64,000 nt of DNA from Solirubrobacter pauli. Its GTDB lineage: Bacteria > Actinomycetota > Thermoleophilia > Solirubrobacterales > Solirubrobacteraceae. The first letter of the stretch is position 1. Each line of letters begins with the position of its first letter. Below are positions 1 through 8,926 of this stretch, in pieces. The position numbers and the translations under genes were made by a program. The DNA is taken from contig NZ_RBIL01000001.1 of the NCBI RefSeq assembly GCF_003633755.1, positions 2,031,426 through 2,095,425 on the forward strand, written 5' to 3'. The notes under the pieces were generated by a model that did not search any database, was not told the origin of the DNA, and worked only from the letters and a program-made list of their open reading frames with translations.

Positions 1-195
1 CCCGTCCTGCCCCGGCACCTGGAACGGGAAGCCCAGCGAGCCGGTCGCGCCGGCCCGCGCCTTCCAGTCGGTCGGGTTCACGCCCGCGACGGCGAGCTTG
101 ACGCGCACCTCGCCCGGGCCGGGCTGTGGGGTCTCGATCTCACCGACGGTCAGGACGTCGGAGGCACCGGTCTGGGAGTAGCTGGCAGCGATCAT
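1..195 (-). CDS. NADPH:quinone oxidoreductase family protein, N-terminal part
   Basis: The first 65 codons of a minus-strand gene that runs off the window start. The start MIAASYSQTG, then the stretch PQPGPGEVRVKLAVAGVNPTDWK and GFPFQVPGQDG, matches the GroES-like N-terminal domain of zinc-independent quinone oxidoreductases of the MDR superfamily (known family pattern: PGPGEV near residue 27 and NPTDWK near residue 40). The family uses NADPH to reduce quinones or enones. Its ATG at 193-195 overlaps the TGA of the upstream dehydratase gene by four bases, so the two are translationally coupled. The catalytic and NADPH-binding parts lie outside the window, so the substrate cannot be judged. Confidence 0.82.
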   Translation of the reverse strand, partial: MIAASYSQTGASDVLTVGEIETPQPGPGEVRVKLAVAGVNPTDWKARAGATGSLGFPFQVPGQDG

Positions 196-1484
196 TCGTC
201 GAAGAAGGGCTCGTCGGGACGCGCGTACTGGCGCGCGAGGTCGAGGTTCAGGGTGACACCCAGGCCGGGCTTCTCCGGCACGGTGATGCGCCCACCGTCG
301 ATCACCGAACCGCCGCCCTCCCAACCGGCCGCGAGGTCGTTCCAGAACGGGACGCTCATCCCGTGCCACTCGAGCGCGAGGAAGTTCGGGATCGCCGCGC
401 AGATGTGCACGTTGGCGATCGTCCCGATCGGCGACGCGATGCAGTGCGGCGCCATCGAGATGTAGTGCGTGTCCGCGTAGTCGGCGATCCGGCGCGTCTC
501 GAGCAGGCCGCCCGTCTTCTGCGGGTCGGGCGCGGCCACGTCGATCGCCCCGCTCTCGAACGCCTCGCGGAAGCCGTGGCGCATGTAGCCGTTCTCGCCC
601 GTCGCGATCGTCGTCGTCGTCGACTTGGTCACGCGTGCGAGCGCCGGCACGTTCTCCGGCGGCACCGGATCCTCCAGCCACATCAACCCGAGCGGCTCGA
701 GCTCGTGCGCGAGGCGCTGGGCGTCGGCGACCTGGTAGCGCCAGTGGCAGTCGAAGGCCACGTCGACCTCGTCGCCGACGGCGTCGATCACCGCCGCCGC
801 CAGGCCGACCATGTACTTGATCTCCGCGCGCGAGAGCGTGCCGGAGGCGGTGTCCTGCATGTACGGCGTGGGCACGTCGAGGTCGAACTTCAGGGCGCTG
901 AACCCGAGCTCGGCGACCACCTGCTTGGCCCGCTCGGCGTACAGCTCCGGCGTGAAGACCTCGTCGGGCGCGCCCTTGGCGTACGCGCGCCCGTGCTCGG
1001 GATTGCGGATCGCGCCCACGGCGGTCGCGTCCGGGCCCTCCTGCCCCCAGCGCGCCGGGCGCTCGACCATCAGCGCGTTCATCGAGTGCAGCGCCTCACC
1101 CGCGTGGCAGTCGGCGTACATGCGCACCGAGTCGCGGAACTTGCCGCCGCCGAGCAGGCGGTAGATCGGCACGCCGTAGTGCTGGCCGACCAGGTCCCAG
1201 AGCGCCGCCTCGATGCCCGAGATGGCGTTGTAGGCGATGCCCGCGACCGAGCCGGCGCCCGAGCACCCCCAGCGCAGCTTGTTCCACAGGCGGTCGACGT
1301 CGCGGGCGTCCTCACCGATCAGCAGCGGCGCGAGGTCGCGGATGATCGCGGTCAGCCCGGGCGCGCCGAAGCACTCGCCGAGGCCGCTCAGGCCTTCGCC
1401 CTCGGCATCGACGCGCACGTAGGTCCAGTCGTAGTTCGCCTCGACGACGGCGGTGTGCACCCCGGTGATCCTCATCCCGAGCAT
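192..1484 (-). CDS. Enolase-superfamily sugar-acid dehydratase (mandelate racemase/galactonate dehydratase-like)
   Basis: A 430-residue protein with the capping domain (about 5-125) and TIM barrel of the enolase superfamily. Three acidic metal ligands are visible: D245 in the D-C-H motif, E271 in WLEDP and E297 in TGEN. H247 (DxH) and H347 (MAPH) are the acid/base histidines expected of the galactonate/gluconate dehydratase subgroup; K199 in LKFDLD lies at the end of the second strand. The family abstracts the proton alpha to a carboxylate; dehydration of a sugar acid is the likely reaction, substrate unknown. The start could also be the second ATG (position 1475). Coupled by ATGA to the downstream quinone oxidoreductase, suggesting a small two-gene catabolic operon. 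Confidence 0.88.
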   Translation of the reverse strand: MLGMRITGVHTAVVEANYDWTYVRVDAEGEGLSGLGECFGAPGLTAIIRDLAPLLIGEDARDVDRLWNKLRWGCSGAGSVAGIAYNAISGIEAALWDLVGQHYGVPIYRLLGGGKFRDSVRMYADCHAGEALHSMNALMVERPARWGQEGPDATAVGAIRNPEHGRAYAKGAPDEVFTPELYAERAKQVVAELGFSALKFDLDVPTPYMQDTASGTLSRAEIKYMVGLAAAVIDAVGDEVDVAFDCHWRYQVADAQRLAHELEPLGLMWLEDPVPPENVPALARVTKSTTTTIATGENGYMRHGFREAFESGAIDVAAPDPQKTGGLLETRRIADYADTHYISMAPHCIASPIGTIANVHICAAIPNFLALEWHGMSVPFWNDLAAGWEGGGSVIDGGRITVPEKPGLGVTLNLDLARQYARPDEPFFDE

Positions 1485-1497
1485 CGTGTCAAACCGC

Positions 1498-1531
1498 GTC
1501 GCCGCGGGCGCCTTCGAGCGCCCGCGGCGAC
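1498..1531 (-). terminator. Hairpin after the M14 peptidase gene
   Basis: A perfect 14-base inverted repeat (1498-1511 with 1518-1531) with a 6-base loop lies 7 bases past the stop of the secreted peptidase gene. There is no clear T-run, as is common for GC-rich actinobacterial hairpins, so termination is inferred from position and stem strength. Confidence 0.6.
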
Positions 1532-1538
1532 CTGCGGC

Positions 1539-3638
1539 TTACGGGTTGGTCGTGCTCAGCGTGAACGTCAGCGTCTTGCTATACGTCCCGGTGCGGAGCG
1601 GATCGGTGCGGCCGATCGCCTGCTTGAAGCCGAGCGTGACGACGTCACCGGAGACCGGCCCGGTGTACGTGAACAGCGTCAGCGGCGACGCGCCGAGCGC
1701 CGTGAAGGCGCCGGTCTTGGCCTGCATCTGCAGCGGCTGCGCGAGCGAGAACGTGCCGTTGACGAGGTGACCCGGGGTCGGGCCCGCGTCGGACACGGTC
1801 AGCGTCGCGTCGCCGGCCGTCGAGGTGACGGTCGCGTCGGACGACGTGACGTACTCCTTCTCCACGCCCGGCAGGAACGGCCCGAGGACCGCCGGCGCGC
1901 CCAGCGAAAGCGACAGCGTGGCCGGGACGGTGCCACCGACCGTGGCGCCGTCGCAGGAGCCGTAGTAGCGGACCGCCGTGCGCAGCATCGGCAGCACCGA
2001 CGCCGAGTCCAGCATCGGGGCGACGAGGCCGCCGAGCGGCTGCTTGAGCGGCACGAGCACGCCGCTGCCCCACGGCACGACCTTGATGCCGTGGATGGCG
2101 AGGCGCTGCTCGATCGAGCCCGCCTGGATCGGCGTCGGGCTCATGCTCGTGCGCGGGGCCGTGTAGTCGGCCTGCGTCATGAAGTAGCCGCACGGCCGCG
2201 GGTCGAGGATCCGCTCGGCGAGCGGGGTGTCGACGTCCGGCTGGTCGCTCGGGTTCGCGCCGACGCTCGGCGTGAGCGGCCACGGGTAGGAGCCGCGCAG
2301 CACCGTGCGGTTGATCGTGTCGCCCGCCTGGTAGGCCGCGGACGCCTTGTTGAGGGCCACGATCGAGGCGAGCCGGGCGTTGAAGTAGCGCAGGCCCTCC
2401 CAGTTCTCCCACAGGTGCCCGTAGGCCTTGCGCTGCTCGTTCGGACGGGTGTTGGTGCCGCCTTCGGCCGGGCGCGTCGTGCCCGGCGCCGCGCGGGCCT
2501 CGCCGAGCATGCTGATGCCGTTCTTCAGCGCGCCCGTGTTGCGCAGGATGCCCTCGTGCGAGTCACCGCCGGTGCTGTACGGACCCATCCACCAGCCGGA
2601 CGTCGCGGCCGCGCCGTACATCCAGTCGATGACCATCGACTTGCCCTCCTGGAAGAGGGGCTCGTAGACGTTCAGGTGGCGTGCGGAGAGGATCGGCAGG
2701 TCCTCGCTGTCGCCCTCGTGGTTGTCGATCGACACGTCCGGCGTGTAGTCGCGCAGCAGCTGCGCCTGCGCCTTGGTCTCGGCCTGCTCGATCAGCGCGT
2801 GGTCGCGGTTGAGGTCCTGCCCGGTCGAGTTGCCGCGCTGGTTGAGCGCGCGGCCGTCCGGGTTGCTCGACGGCATGATCAGCACGGTGATCTTGCTCAG
2901 CATGTCGAGGATCGCCGGATCGGTGGTCGTCGACAGCTGGCGGGCCATCGTGAAGCACGTCTCGCGGCCGGAGGCCTCGTTGCCGTGCACGTTGCAGTTG
3001 ACCCAGTACGTCGGCTTCGCCGAGATCTCCGCCGCGGTGTCGGGCGGCTTCGGGTAGCCAATGATGTACAGGTCCAGCGGCCGGTTCTGGATCGTGCGCG
3101 TCAGCTCGACGCGCCGGAAGCGGTCACTCGCGGCGTCCAGCGCGGCGGCGAACGTCTCCTCCTCGGCGGCGCTGGTGTAGACGCGGGAGGCGACCTCGGT
3201 CGCGGCGGCGTCGCGCTTCTCCCAGGCCGTCAGCAGCTCCGCCGGGCCGGGATGGCCGAGCGTGGTGGCGCTGACCGCGGTCGAGTACGGCTTGAGCACG
3301 GCGGCCGTGCCCGTGCCGAAGCGGGCGCGGACGCGCCAGCGGAAGCCGTCGCCGAGCTTGAAGCCGGAGTCCGCGAACGCGGGCTTGTCCGGCGTGACCG
3401 TGCGCTGCGGCTGCCAGACGCCGACGACCGTCCCCGCGGTCGTGTCCGGCGTCCCGATCGGCGCGCGCTCGATCTGGTAGTCCGTCGCTCCCGCCACCGG
3501 GTCCCACTTGAGCGTGGCGAACCCCACGTCCTGCGTCACCGTCAGGCCCGTCACCTGATCTGGCTCCTGCGCGGACGCCGCGGCCGGAAACAGCAGCATC
3601 GCGGCACCGAGCACCGCGACCAATCCCCTACTCCTCAT
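1539..3638 (-). CDS. Secreted M14-family zinc carboxypeptidase with N-terminal FN3-like domain and shared C-terminal module
   Basis: 699 residues from the ATG at 3638, chosen because a GGGGGG Shine-Dalgarno lies 3 bases upstream; an in-frame start at 3668 would put extra residues before the signal peptide. Residues 1-23 are a signal peptide ending ASAQ. About 28-125 is a fibronectin-III-like domain. The catalytic domain (about 160-480) has the zinc motif HGNE (H218, E221), a second histidine in DNHEGD (H307), NPDGR and LNRD substrate-binding motifs, and the probable catalytic E380 in MLGE. The last 135 residues are the module shared by five secreted proteins here, ending STTNP. It should cleave C-terminal residues from peptides or peptidoglycan stems outside the cell. 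Hairpins flank the gene, so it is probably monocistronic. Confidence 0.9.
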   Translation of the reverse strand: MRSRGLVAVLGAAMLLFPAAASAQEPDQVTGLTVTQDVGFATLKWDPVAGATDYQIERAPIGTPDTTAGTVVGVWQPQRTVTPDKPAFADSGFKLGDGFRWRVRARFGTGTAAVLKPYSTAVSATTLGHPGPAELLTAWEKRDAAATEVASRVYTSAAEEETFAAALDAASDRFRRVELTRTIQNRPLDLYIIGYPKPPDTAAEISAKPTYWVNCNVHGNEASGRETCFTMARQLSTTTDPAILDMLSKITVLIMPSSNPDGRALNQRGNSTGQDLNRDHALIEQAETKAQAQLLRDYTPDVSIDNHEGDSEDLPILSARHLNVYEPLFQEGKSMVIDWMYGAAATSGWWMGPYSTGGDSHEGILRNTGALKNGISMLGEARAAPGTTRPAEGGTNTRPNEQRKAYGHLWENWEGLRYFNARLASIVALNKASAAYQAGDTINRTVLRGSYPWPLTPSVGANPSDQPDVDTPLAERILDPRPCGYFMTQADYTAPRTSMSPTPIQAGSIEQRLAIHGIKVVPWGSGVLVPLKQPLGGLVAPMLDSASVLPMLRTAVRYYGSCDGATVGGTVPATLSLSLGAPAVLGPFLPGVEKEYVTSSDATVTSTAGDATLTVSDAGPTPGHLVNGTFSLAQPLQMQAKTGAFTALGASPLTLFTYTGPVSGDVVTLGFKQAIGRTDPLRTGTYSKTLTFTLSTTNP

Positions 3639-3680
3639 GAACCCCCCCGGGTCTCGAAGTGGGCGCAACCTACCCGTTCG

Positions 3681-3710
3681 TCCAGTGCCCGCGCAGCCGC
3701 GGGCACTGGA
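3681..3710 (-). terminator. Hairpin after the double amidase gene
   Basis: A perfect 13-base stem (3681-3693 with 3698-3710) and 4-base loop CAGC, 16 bases past the stop of the amidase gene. It also lies upstream of the next minus-strand gene, so it should insulate the two. There is no strong T-run. Confidence 0.62.
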
Positions 3711-3725
3711 AATGGGCCAACGGGG

Positions 3726-6700
3726 TTAGGGAGTGGTGGTCGACAGCGTGAAGGTCAGCGTCCTCGCATAGGTGCCGGTGCGGAGCGGCTCCTGCGCGCC
3801 GATCGGCTGGCGGAACGTGATCGCGACCTTCGCGTTGGACACCGGCCCGGCGAACGCGGCCGGCGTGAGCTGCACCTGAAGTGGCTGCACAAGCCGGAAC
3901 GCGCCGTTGGCGAGGTGGCCCGGGTCACTCGTCGTGAGCGTCGCCTCGCCCGCCGTCGAGACCACGTTCGCGGACGTCGACGCGGTGTACGTGTCGGCCA
4001 CGCCGGGCACGAAGGGCGGGAAGGTCGCCGGTCCGTCGAGCGACAGCGAGAGGGTCGCGGGGACCGTGCCGCCGACGGTCCCGGCGATGACATCGGCGTT
4101 CGCGGGCCTGCTCGGCGCGCACGCCCGGGTGGTCACCAGGTACGCGTTGCCGGGGACGCAGCGCCACAGGCTCGGGTTGGTCTCGCTCGGCGGCTTGCGC
4201 AGCTTGGTCGCCTGCTCGTAGGCGTAGCCGAACGCGAGCAGCTGGGCCTCGCTGAACGCGCCGCCGTTGAACGCGATCCCGACCGGGTCCCGCGTGCCGG
4301 CCGCGTAGCCGGCGGGGACGACGAGCTGCGGGTATCCGGCGCGCGCGCCGAGGCCGGTGAGCGAGCCCGACGGGGTCATGATCGCGTCGAGCCGGTTCGC
4401 GGTCAGCGCCGTGTCGATCGCCGCCCGCGCGGCCGCGCGCTGGCTGTCACGCGCCGCGACGTACGCCGCGTTCTGCGCCGGGTCCGTAAGGTCGGTGGCC
4501 TGGCTGGCGGTCAGCTGCGTCTGCCCGTACTTGAGCGCGTCGTCGGCGTGGGCGGTGTTGAAGTCGATGATGTCCTTGAGCGACTTCATCGGGGCGCTCT
4601 GCGGCAGCCGCGCCAGGTAGGCGTTCAGGTCGCGCTTGAACTCCGGCGTGAGGATGTCGAACGGCGCCGTCGCGCTCGGCGCGGTGATCGACACGGTGGT
4701 CGCGCCGAGCGCCTGCACGGCGGTGATCGCCGCCAGGTACTGCGCGTTCGTGCTCGTCACGACGCCGATCCGCCTGCCGGCGAGCGCGTCGGGCTTGAGC
4801 GCCGCCAGGTAGTCCGGGACGGTGGCGGGCGCCGCGTCGGTCGCCGGGTCCTCCTCGTCCTTGCCGGCGATCGCGCCCAGCTCGGCCGCCGCGTCGGCGA
4901 CCGTGCGGGTCATCGGGCCGGCGGTGTCCTGCGTGGCGGAGATCGGGAGGATGCCGGTGCGGGAGACGAGGCCGATCGTCGGCCGCAGCCCGACGATGCC
5001 CTGGGCGGCGGACGGCGAGACGATCGACCCCGAGGTCTCCGTGCCGATCGTGATCGCGGCCAGCCCCGCGGCGGCGGCAGCGCCGGAGCCGCTGGACGAG
5101 CCGCTCGGCGTGATGTCGGCGTTGTACGGGTTGAGCACCTGGCCGCCGAGTGAGCTGTAGCCGCTCGGCATGCCGCTGGTGAGGAAGTTCGCGAACTCGG
5201 ACAGGTTGAGCTTGCCGAGCAGGATCGCGCCCGCCGCGCGCAGCCGCGCGACGACCGGCGAGTCCTTGTCCGGGACGCTGTTCTCCAGCGCCACGGAGCC
5301 CGCCGTGGTGGGCAGGCCGGCGACGTCGAGGTTGTCCTTGACCAGCACCGGGATGCCGTGCAGCGGGCCGCGGACCGTGCCGGCGGCGCGCTCGGCGTCC
5401 GCCTTCGCGGCTTCCTCCAGCGCCTTCGGGTTGATCAGCCGCACGGCGTTGATCGACGGGCCCTCGGTGTTCGTGAGCGCGATCCGCTGCAGGTAGGCCT
5501 TGGTCAGCTGCGTCGCGCTGAGCGTGCCGGCGGTCAGGCGCTGCTGGAGGTCGGCGACGGTCGCGGTCTCCAGGGGGAAGTCGAGCGTCACGCCGGTCGC
5601 GATCTCCTTGCCGGGCGGGCAGGAGCGCGGCGCGCCGGCGGAGCAGCGCCACGCCGCGGGGTTGATCTCGCTCGGCGGCTTGCGCAGCTTGGTCGCCTGC
5701 TCGTAGGCGTACGCGAACGCGAGCAGCTTGGCCTCGCTGAACGCGCCGCCGTTGAACGCGACGCCGACCGGCAGGCGGTTGGCCGGGTTGTATCCCGCCG
5801 GCACGACGATCTGCGGGTAGCCGGCGCGGGCGCCGATGCCGGTCATCGAGCCGCTCGGCGTGAGGATCGCGTCGAGGGCGTTCGCAGACAGCGCGGTGTC
5901 GATCGCGGCGCGGGCGGCGGCGCGCTGGCTGTCGCGCGCGCTGACGTAGGCGGCGTTGCGCGCCGGGTCGCTCAGGTCGACGTCCTGGCTGTCGGTGAGC
6001 AGCGTCTGGCCGAACTTGAGCGCCTCGTCGGCGTGCGCGGTGTTGAACGCGATGATGTCCGCGAGCGACTTGCGCGGTGCGCTCGCGGGGAGGCGGCCGA
6101 GATACGCGTTGAGGTCACGCTTGAACTCGGCGGTGAGGACGTCGTACGGCGCGGCCGAGCTCGGCGCGGTGATCTGCACCGTGGTCGCGCCGAGCGCCTG
6201 GACGGCGGCGACGGCGGCCTGGTACTGGGCGTTGGCGTTGCTGATGACGCCGATCCGCTTGCCGGCCAGCGCGTCCGTCTTGAGGCCCGCCAGGTAGTCG
6301 GTCGCCGGCGCGCCGGCGGTCACCGGGTCCTCCGGGTCCGGCCCGGCGATGGCCTGCAGCTCGGCGGCGGCGTCGGCGACCGTGCGGGTCATCGGGCCGG
6401 CGGTGTCCTGCGTCGAGCTGATCGGCAGGATGCCGGCGCGGCTGACGAGGCCGATCGTGGGCCGCAGGCCGACGATGCCCTGAGCGGCCGACGGGCTGAC
6501 GATCGAGCCGGACGTCTCGGTGCCGATCGTGAGCGTGGCGAGGCCGGCCGCGGCGGCCGACCCGGAGCCGGAGCTCGAGCCGCTCGGGTTCGCGTCGATG
6601 TCGTAGGGGTTGAGGACCTGGCCGCCCAGCGACGAGTAGCCGCTCGGGGCGGTGGTCGACATGAAGTAGGCGAACTCGGACAGGTTCGTCTTGCCGAGGA

Positions 6701-7136
6701 TCACCGCGCCGGCGGCGCGCAGCTTGGCGACGACGGTGGAGTCGCGGTCCGGCACGCTGTGCTCGAGGGCCACGGAGCCGGCCGTGGTCGGCAGGCCGGC
6801 GACGTCGAGGTTGTCCTTGACCAGCACGGGGACGCCGTGGAGCGGGCCGCGGACCTTGCCGGTCGCGCGCTCGAGGTCGAGGAGGCTCGCGTCCTGCAGC
6901 GCGCGCGGGTTGACGAGGCGGACCGCGTTCAGCCCCGGGCCGCGCGCGTTGACGGCGGCGATCCGGTCGATGTACGCCCGCGTGAGCTGGACGCTCGTCA
7001 GCTGGCCGGCGGCCATCTTCCCCGCCGCCTCGGAGACGGTCAGGCGCTCGAGGTCGAGCGCCGGGTCAGCCGCCCGCGCGGGAGCGGCCAGGAGCAGCAG
7101 ACCTACGACCGCGCAGGCCAACGACGTGAACCTCAT
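3726..7136 (-). CDS. Secreted amidase with two tandem amidase-signature domains and shared C-terminal module
   Basis: 1136 residues with a signal peptide (1-22, ending ARAAD). Two full amidase-signature domains follow, about residues 26-500 and 515-1005. Each keeps the Lys-cisSer-Ser triad: [18 protein letters not shown] (K107 in copy 1), the GSSSGSG loop, and the nucleophile in GTETSGSI (S211 in copy 1); copy 2 carries the same motifs. A short Cys-containing linker joins the copies ([10 protein letters not shown]). The last 118 residues are the module shared with four other secreted proteins, ending STTTP. The family hydrolyses amide bonds; usual members are about 450-550 residues with one domain, so this is a fusion by duplication. 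The substrate is unknown; amides or peptides outside the cell are the natural guess. Confidence 0.9.
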   Translation of the reverse strand: MRFTSLACAVVGLLLLAAPARAADPALDLERLTVSEAAGKMAAGQLTSVQLTRAYIDRIAAVNARGPGLNAVRLVNPRALQDASLLDLERATGKVRGPLHGVPVLVKDNLDVAGLPTTAGSVALEHSVPDRDSTVVAKLRAAGAVILGKTNLSEFAYFMSTTAPSGYSSLGGQVLNPYDIDANPSGSSSGSGSAAAAGLATLTIGTETSGSIVSPSAAQGIVGLRPTIGLVSRAGILPISSTQDTAGPMTRTVADAAAELQAIAGPDPEDPVTAGAPATDYLAGLKTDALAGKRIGVISNANAQYQAAVAAVQALGATTVQITAPSSAAPYDVLTAEFKRDLNAYLGRLPASAPRKSLADIIAFNTAHADEALKFGQTLLTDSQDVDLSDPARNAAYVSARDSQRAAARAAIDTALSANALDAILTPSGSMTGIGARAGYPQIVVPAGYNPANRLPVGVAFNGGAFSEAKLLAFAYAYEQATKLRKPPSEINPAAWRCSAGAPRSCPPGKEIATGVTLDFPLETATVADLQQRLTAGTLSATQLTKAYLQRIALTNTEGPSINAVRLINPKALEEAAKADAERAAGTVRGPLHGIPVLVKDNLDVAGLPTTAGSVALENSVPDKDSPVVARLRAAGAILLGKLNLSEFANFLTSGMPSGYSSLGGQVLNPYNADITPSGSSSGSGAAAAAGLAAITIGTETSGSIVSPSAAQGIVGLRPTIGLVSRTGILPISATQDTAGPMTRTVADAAAELGAIAGKDEEDPATDAAPATVPDYLAALKPDALAGRRIGVVTSTNAQYLAAITAVQALGATTVSITAPSATAPFDILTPEFKRDLNAYLARLPQSAPMKSLKDIIDFNTAHADDALKYGQTQLTASQATDLTDPAQNAAYVAARDSQRAAARAAIDTALTANRLDAIMTPSGSLTGLGARAGYPQLVVPAGYAAGTRDPVGIAFNGGAFSEAQLLAFGYAYEQATKLRKPPSETNPSLWRCVPGNAYLVTTRACAPSRPANADVIAGTVGGTVPATLSLSLDGPATFPPFVPGVADTYTASTSANVVSTAGEATLTTSDPGHLANGAFRLVQPLQVQLTPAAFAGPVSNAKVAITFRQPIGAQEPLRTGTYARTLTFTLSTTTP
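4122..7061 (-). repeat. Internal tandem duplication of about 1.4 kb within the amidase gene
   Basis: Copy 1 spans roughly 5637-7061 and copy 2 roughly 4122-5594. The translated copies align without large gaps and share many identical blocks (for example [10 protein letters not shown] and [18 protein letters not shown]), so they arose by duplication rather than fusion of unrelated amidases. Boundaries are estimated from the protein alignment by eye. Confidence 0.8.
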
Positions 7137-7162
7137 GACACCTCATCCCCCCGATTTGGACT

Positions 7163-7188
7163 CGCGCCCGCAACTGATGCCGGGCGCG
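7163..7188 (-). terminator. Possible hairpin after the AAA ATPase gene
   Basis: An 8-base GC-only stem CGCGCCCG/CGGGCGCG with a 10-base loop lies about 18 bases past the stop of the ATPase gene and 27 bases before the start of the amidase gene. Weak by length. Confidence 0.4.
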
Positions 7189-7205
7189 CGGGGAGCTGTC
7201 AAGGC

Positions 7206-8378
7206 TCACGGCAGCTTGTTGGACCGTAGGTAGGCCAGCAGGTCGTCGAACTGGCCGCCGGAGTTGGCGTACCGCGCGTGGCTGTGGGCGAGCGCGAACC
7301 ACGCACGGGTGGACGGCGCCGTCCGCGCCGTCGCCCACTCGAGCTGCGGCTGCGTGATCGGGTGCATGGCGCCGGTCCGGACCGACTCCTGCAGCGCCAG
7401 CTCGGCCGCCGAGTCGACGATGTGGACGATGTCGGCGGCCGAGCAGCCGTCGGTGCGGCGGGCCAGCTCCACCGGATCGACGCCGCGCACGGGTCGCCCG
7501 TCGAGCGCCTTGCGGAAGATCGTCTCCCGGGCGAGCGGGTCCGGCGGGACGACGAGCACCGTGTGGTCCAGCCGCCTGGGACGCCGCAGCGCCGGGTCGA
7601 CGTCCCACGGGTGGTCGGTGGCAGCGAGCACGAAGACGCCCGCGTGGTCGGCGTCGAGCTCCGCCAGCAGCTGGTCGACCACCCGCGGGTGGACCGCGTC
7701 GAGGTCGTCCAGGAGCAGCACGCACGGGGCGGCGCGGCTCGCGGCCGCGAACGCGTCGCGCACGCACCGCTCGGCCTCCCCGAGCCACGTGCTGAGCGTG
7801 TCCTGCAGGGGGAGCGCGAGGAAGCCGGCGGCCAGCTCACCCGCGACGGCGCGGGCGATGAACGTCTTCCCACAGCCGGGCGGGCCGTAGAGGAGCACGC
7901 CGCCACGCGCCTCGGCGCTGCGCGGCGGGGCGAGGAGCGCGGCGTCCAGACGCGCCTTCACGCCCTCCTGGCCGCCCACGTCGTCGAGCGTGACGCGCGG
8001 GCGCTCGGCGTCCGGCGGCGCGGCCGCGGCGAACCCGTCCGGGATCTCGAAGGGCTCCTCGGTCTCGTCGTCGGGGTCGGTCTCGACCCAGCGGTCGGCG
8101 TCGAACGTCCCGATCGGCTCGCTCGCGGCGCCCAGGAGCCGCCGATAGCGCTCGGCCAGCGCTTGGTCACCGAGCGCACGTGCGGCGTCACGCGCGTTGA
8201 CGAGCGCCTCGATGTGGTCGGGGTCGTGCCCCAACGCCACCCGCGCGTGCTCGAGCGCCCGCTGGGGGTCGCCCGCCATCACCAGCAGGGACGCCAGATG
8301 CACCCGCAGCGCCGGGTTCTCCGGGTCCGCCGCGATGGCCGTCTCGAGCGCAGCGATCACTGACGGGTCGACGGACAC
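7206..8378 (-). CDS. AAA-family ATPase with N-terminal TPR-like repeats
   Basis: From the GTG at 8378 the protein has 390 residues. The first 90 look like two TPR helices (ALETAIAADPENPALRVHLA and RALEHARVALGHDPD). An acidic linker follows, then an AAA module: Walker A GPPGCGKT, Walker B VLLLDDLDAV, sensor-1 AATDH and an arginine pair RRPRRLD, with a small helical lid. This is the arrangement of FtsH/CDC48-like type AAA proteins, but no protease domain follows, so it is probably a remodelling ATPase; the partner is unknown. The reading frame stays open upstream to an ATG at 8450, which would overlap the divergent DUF1707 gene head-to-head, so the GTG is preferred; neither has a strong ribosome site. 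Confidence 0.78.
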   Translation of the reverse strand: MSVDPSVIAALETAIAADPENPALRVHLASLLVMAGDPQRALEHARVALGHDPDHIEALVNARDAARALGDQALAERYRRLLGAASEPIGTFDADRWVETDPDDETEEPFEIPDGFAAAAPPDAERPRVTLDDVGGQEGVKARLDAALLAPPRSAEARGGVLLYGPPGCGKTFIARAVAGELAAGFLALPLQDTLSTWLGEAERCVRDAFAAASRAAPCVLLLDDLDAVHPRVVDQLLAELDADHAGVFVLAATDHPWDVDPALRRPRRLDHTVLVVPPDPLARETIFRKALDGRPVRGVDPVELARRTDGCSAADIVHIVDSAAELALQESVRTGAMHPITQPQLEWATARTAPSTRAWFALAHSHARYANSGGQFDDLLAYLRSNKLP

Positions 8379-8448
8379 GCAGGTGGGGTTACCCGGAGAC
8401 TTGTCGAGCGAGCCTTGCAATCGCGCGGTGACCCGGCACACTTGATCC

Positions 8449-8913
8449 ATGTCGTGGCAGCGCCCTTCCTCGGACCTCCGTGCTTCGGACGCCGAGCGCG
8501 AGCGCGTCGTCGAGTTCCTGCGTGAGCACGCCCTCGCCGGTCGCCTCAACCACGATGAGCTCGAAGAGCGCATCGGCCTGGCGTACGCCGCCGTCGTCCG
8601 CGGCGACCTCGAGCGCCTGATCGTCGACCTGCCGCGCCGCCATCAGCCTCCGGCCAAGCGCCGCCCGCAGCCCACGCACGCGGTCGCCGAGCGCCACCAG
8701 GGGCCCAAGCCCTTCATGGTCCTCGTCGGCCTGGCCGCGCTGGCCATCCCGATGGCCGTCATGGCCGGCGTGCTGATCGCGATCGCCGTCGTCATCGCGA
8801 TGAGCGCGCTGATCGTGCCGCTGCTGATCGTGGCCCTGCTGATCGCGCACTCCGCCAAGCGACGGCGGCCGCATCGCCCGCACGGCCGGGGCATGGCCGG
8901 CGGCTTCGGCTGA
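8449..8913 (+). CDS. DUF1707 SHOCT-like membrane protein
   Basis: 154 residues. Positions 8-62 carry the DUF1707 pattern common in actinobacteria (LRASDAERERVVEFLREH, then G-RL-DELEERI, AY-A-t-GDLE-L--DLP). A basic linker leads to two hydrophobic segments at about 87-110 and 112-134, followed by a basic His/Arg tail. The domain is of unknown biochemical role, often found fused to membrane segments in envelope-linked proteins. It is divergent from the AAA gene, and its stop is followed closely by the MBL-fold gene, so the two may be co-transcribed. Confidence 0.8.
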   Translation: MSWQRPSSDLRASDAERERVVEFLREHALAGRLNHDELEERIGLAYAAVVRGDLERLIVDLPRRHQPPAKRRPQPTHAVAERHQGPKPFMVLVGLAALAIPMAVMAGVLIAIAVVIAMSALIVPLLIVALLIAHSAKRRRPHRPHGRGMAGGFG

Positions 8914-8926
8914 GCCGATCCAGGGC

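Noticed and set aside
126-5153. A very long open frame on the plus strand opposite the dehydratase, peptidase and amidase genes
   Set aside because: Arg/Ala/Gly-rich antisense of GC-rich genes with no domains; the minus-strand genes have motifs, signal peptides and ribosome sites. The same holds for other long antisense frames, for example opposite the 25-29 kb gene.
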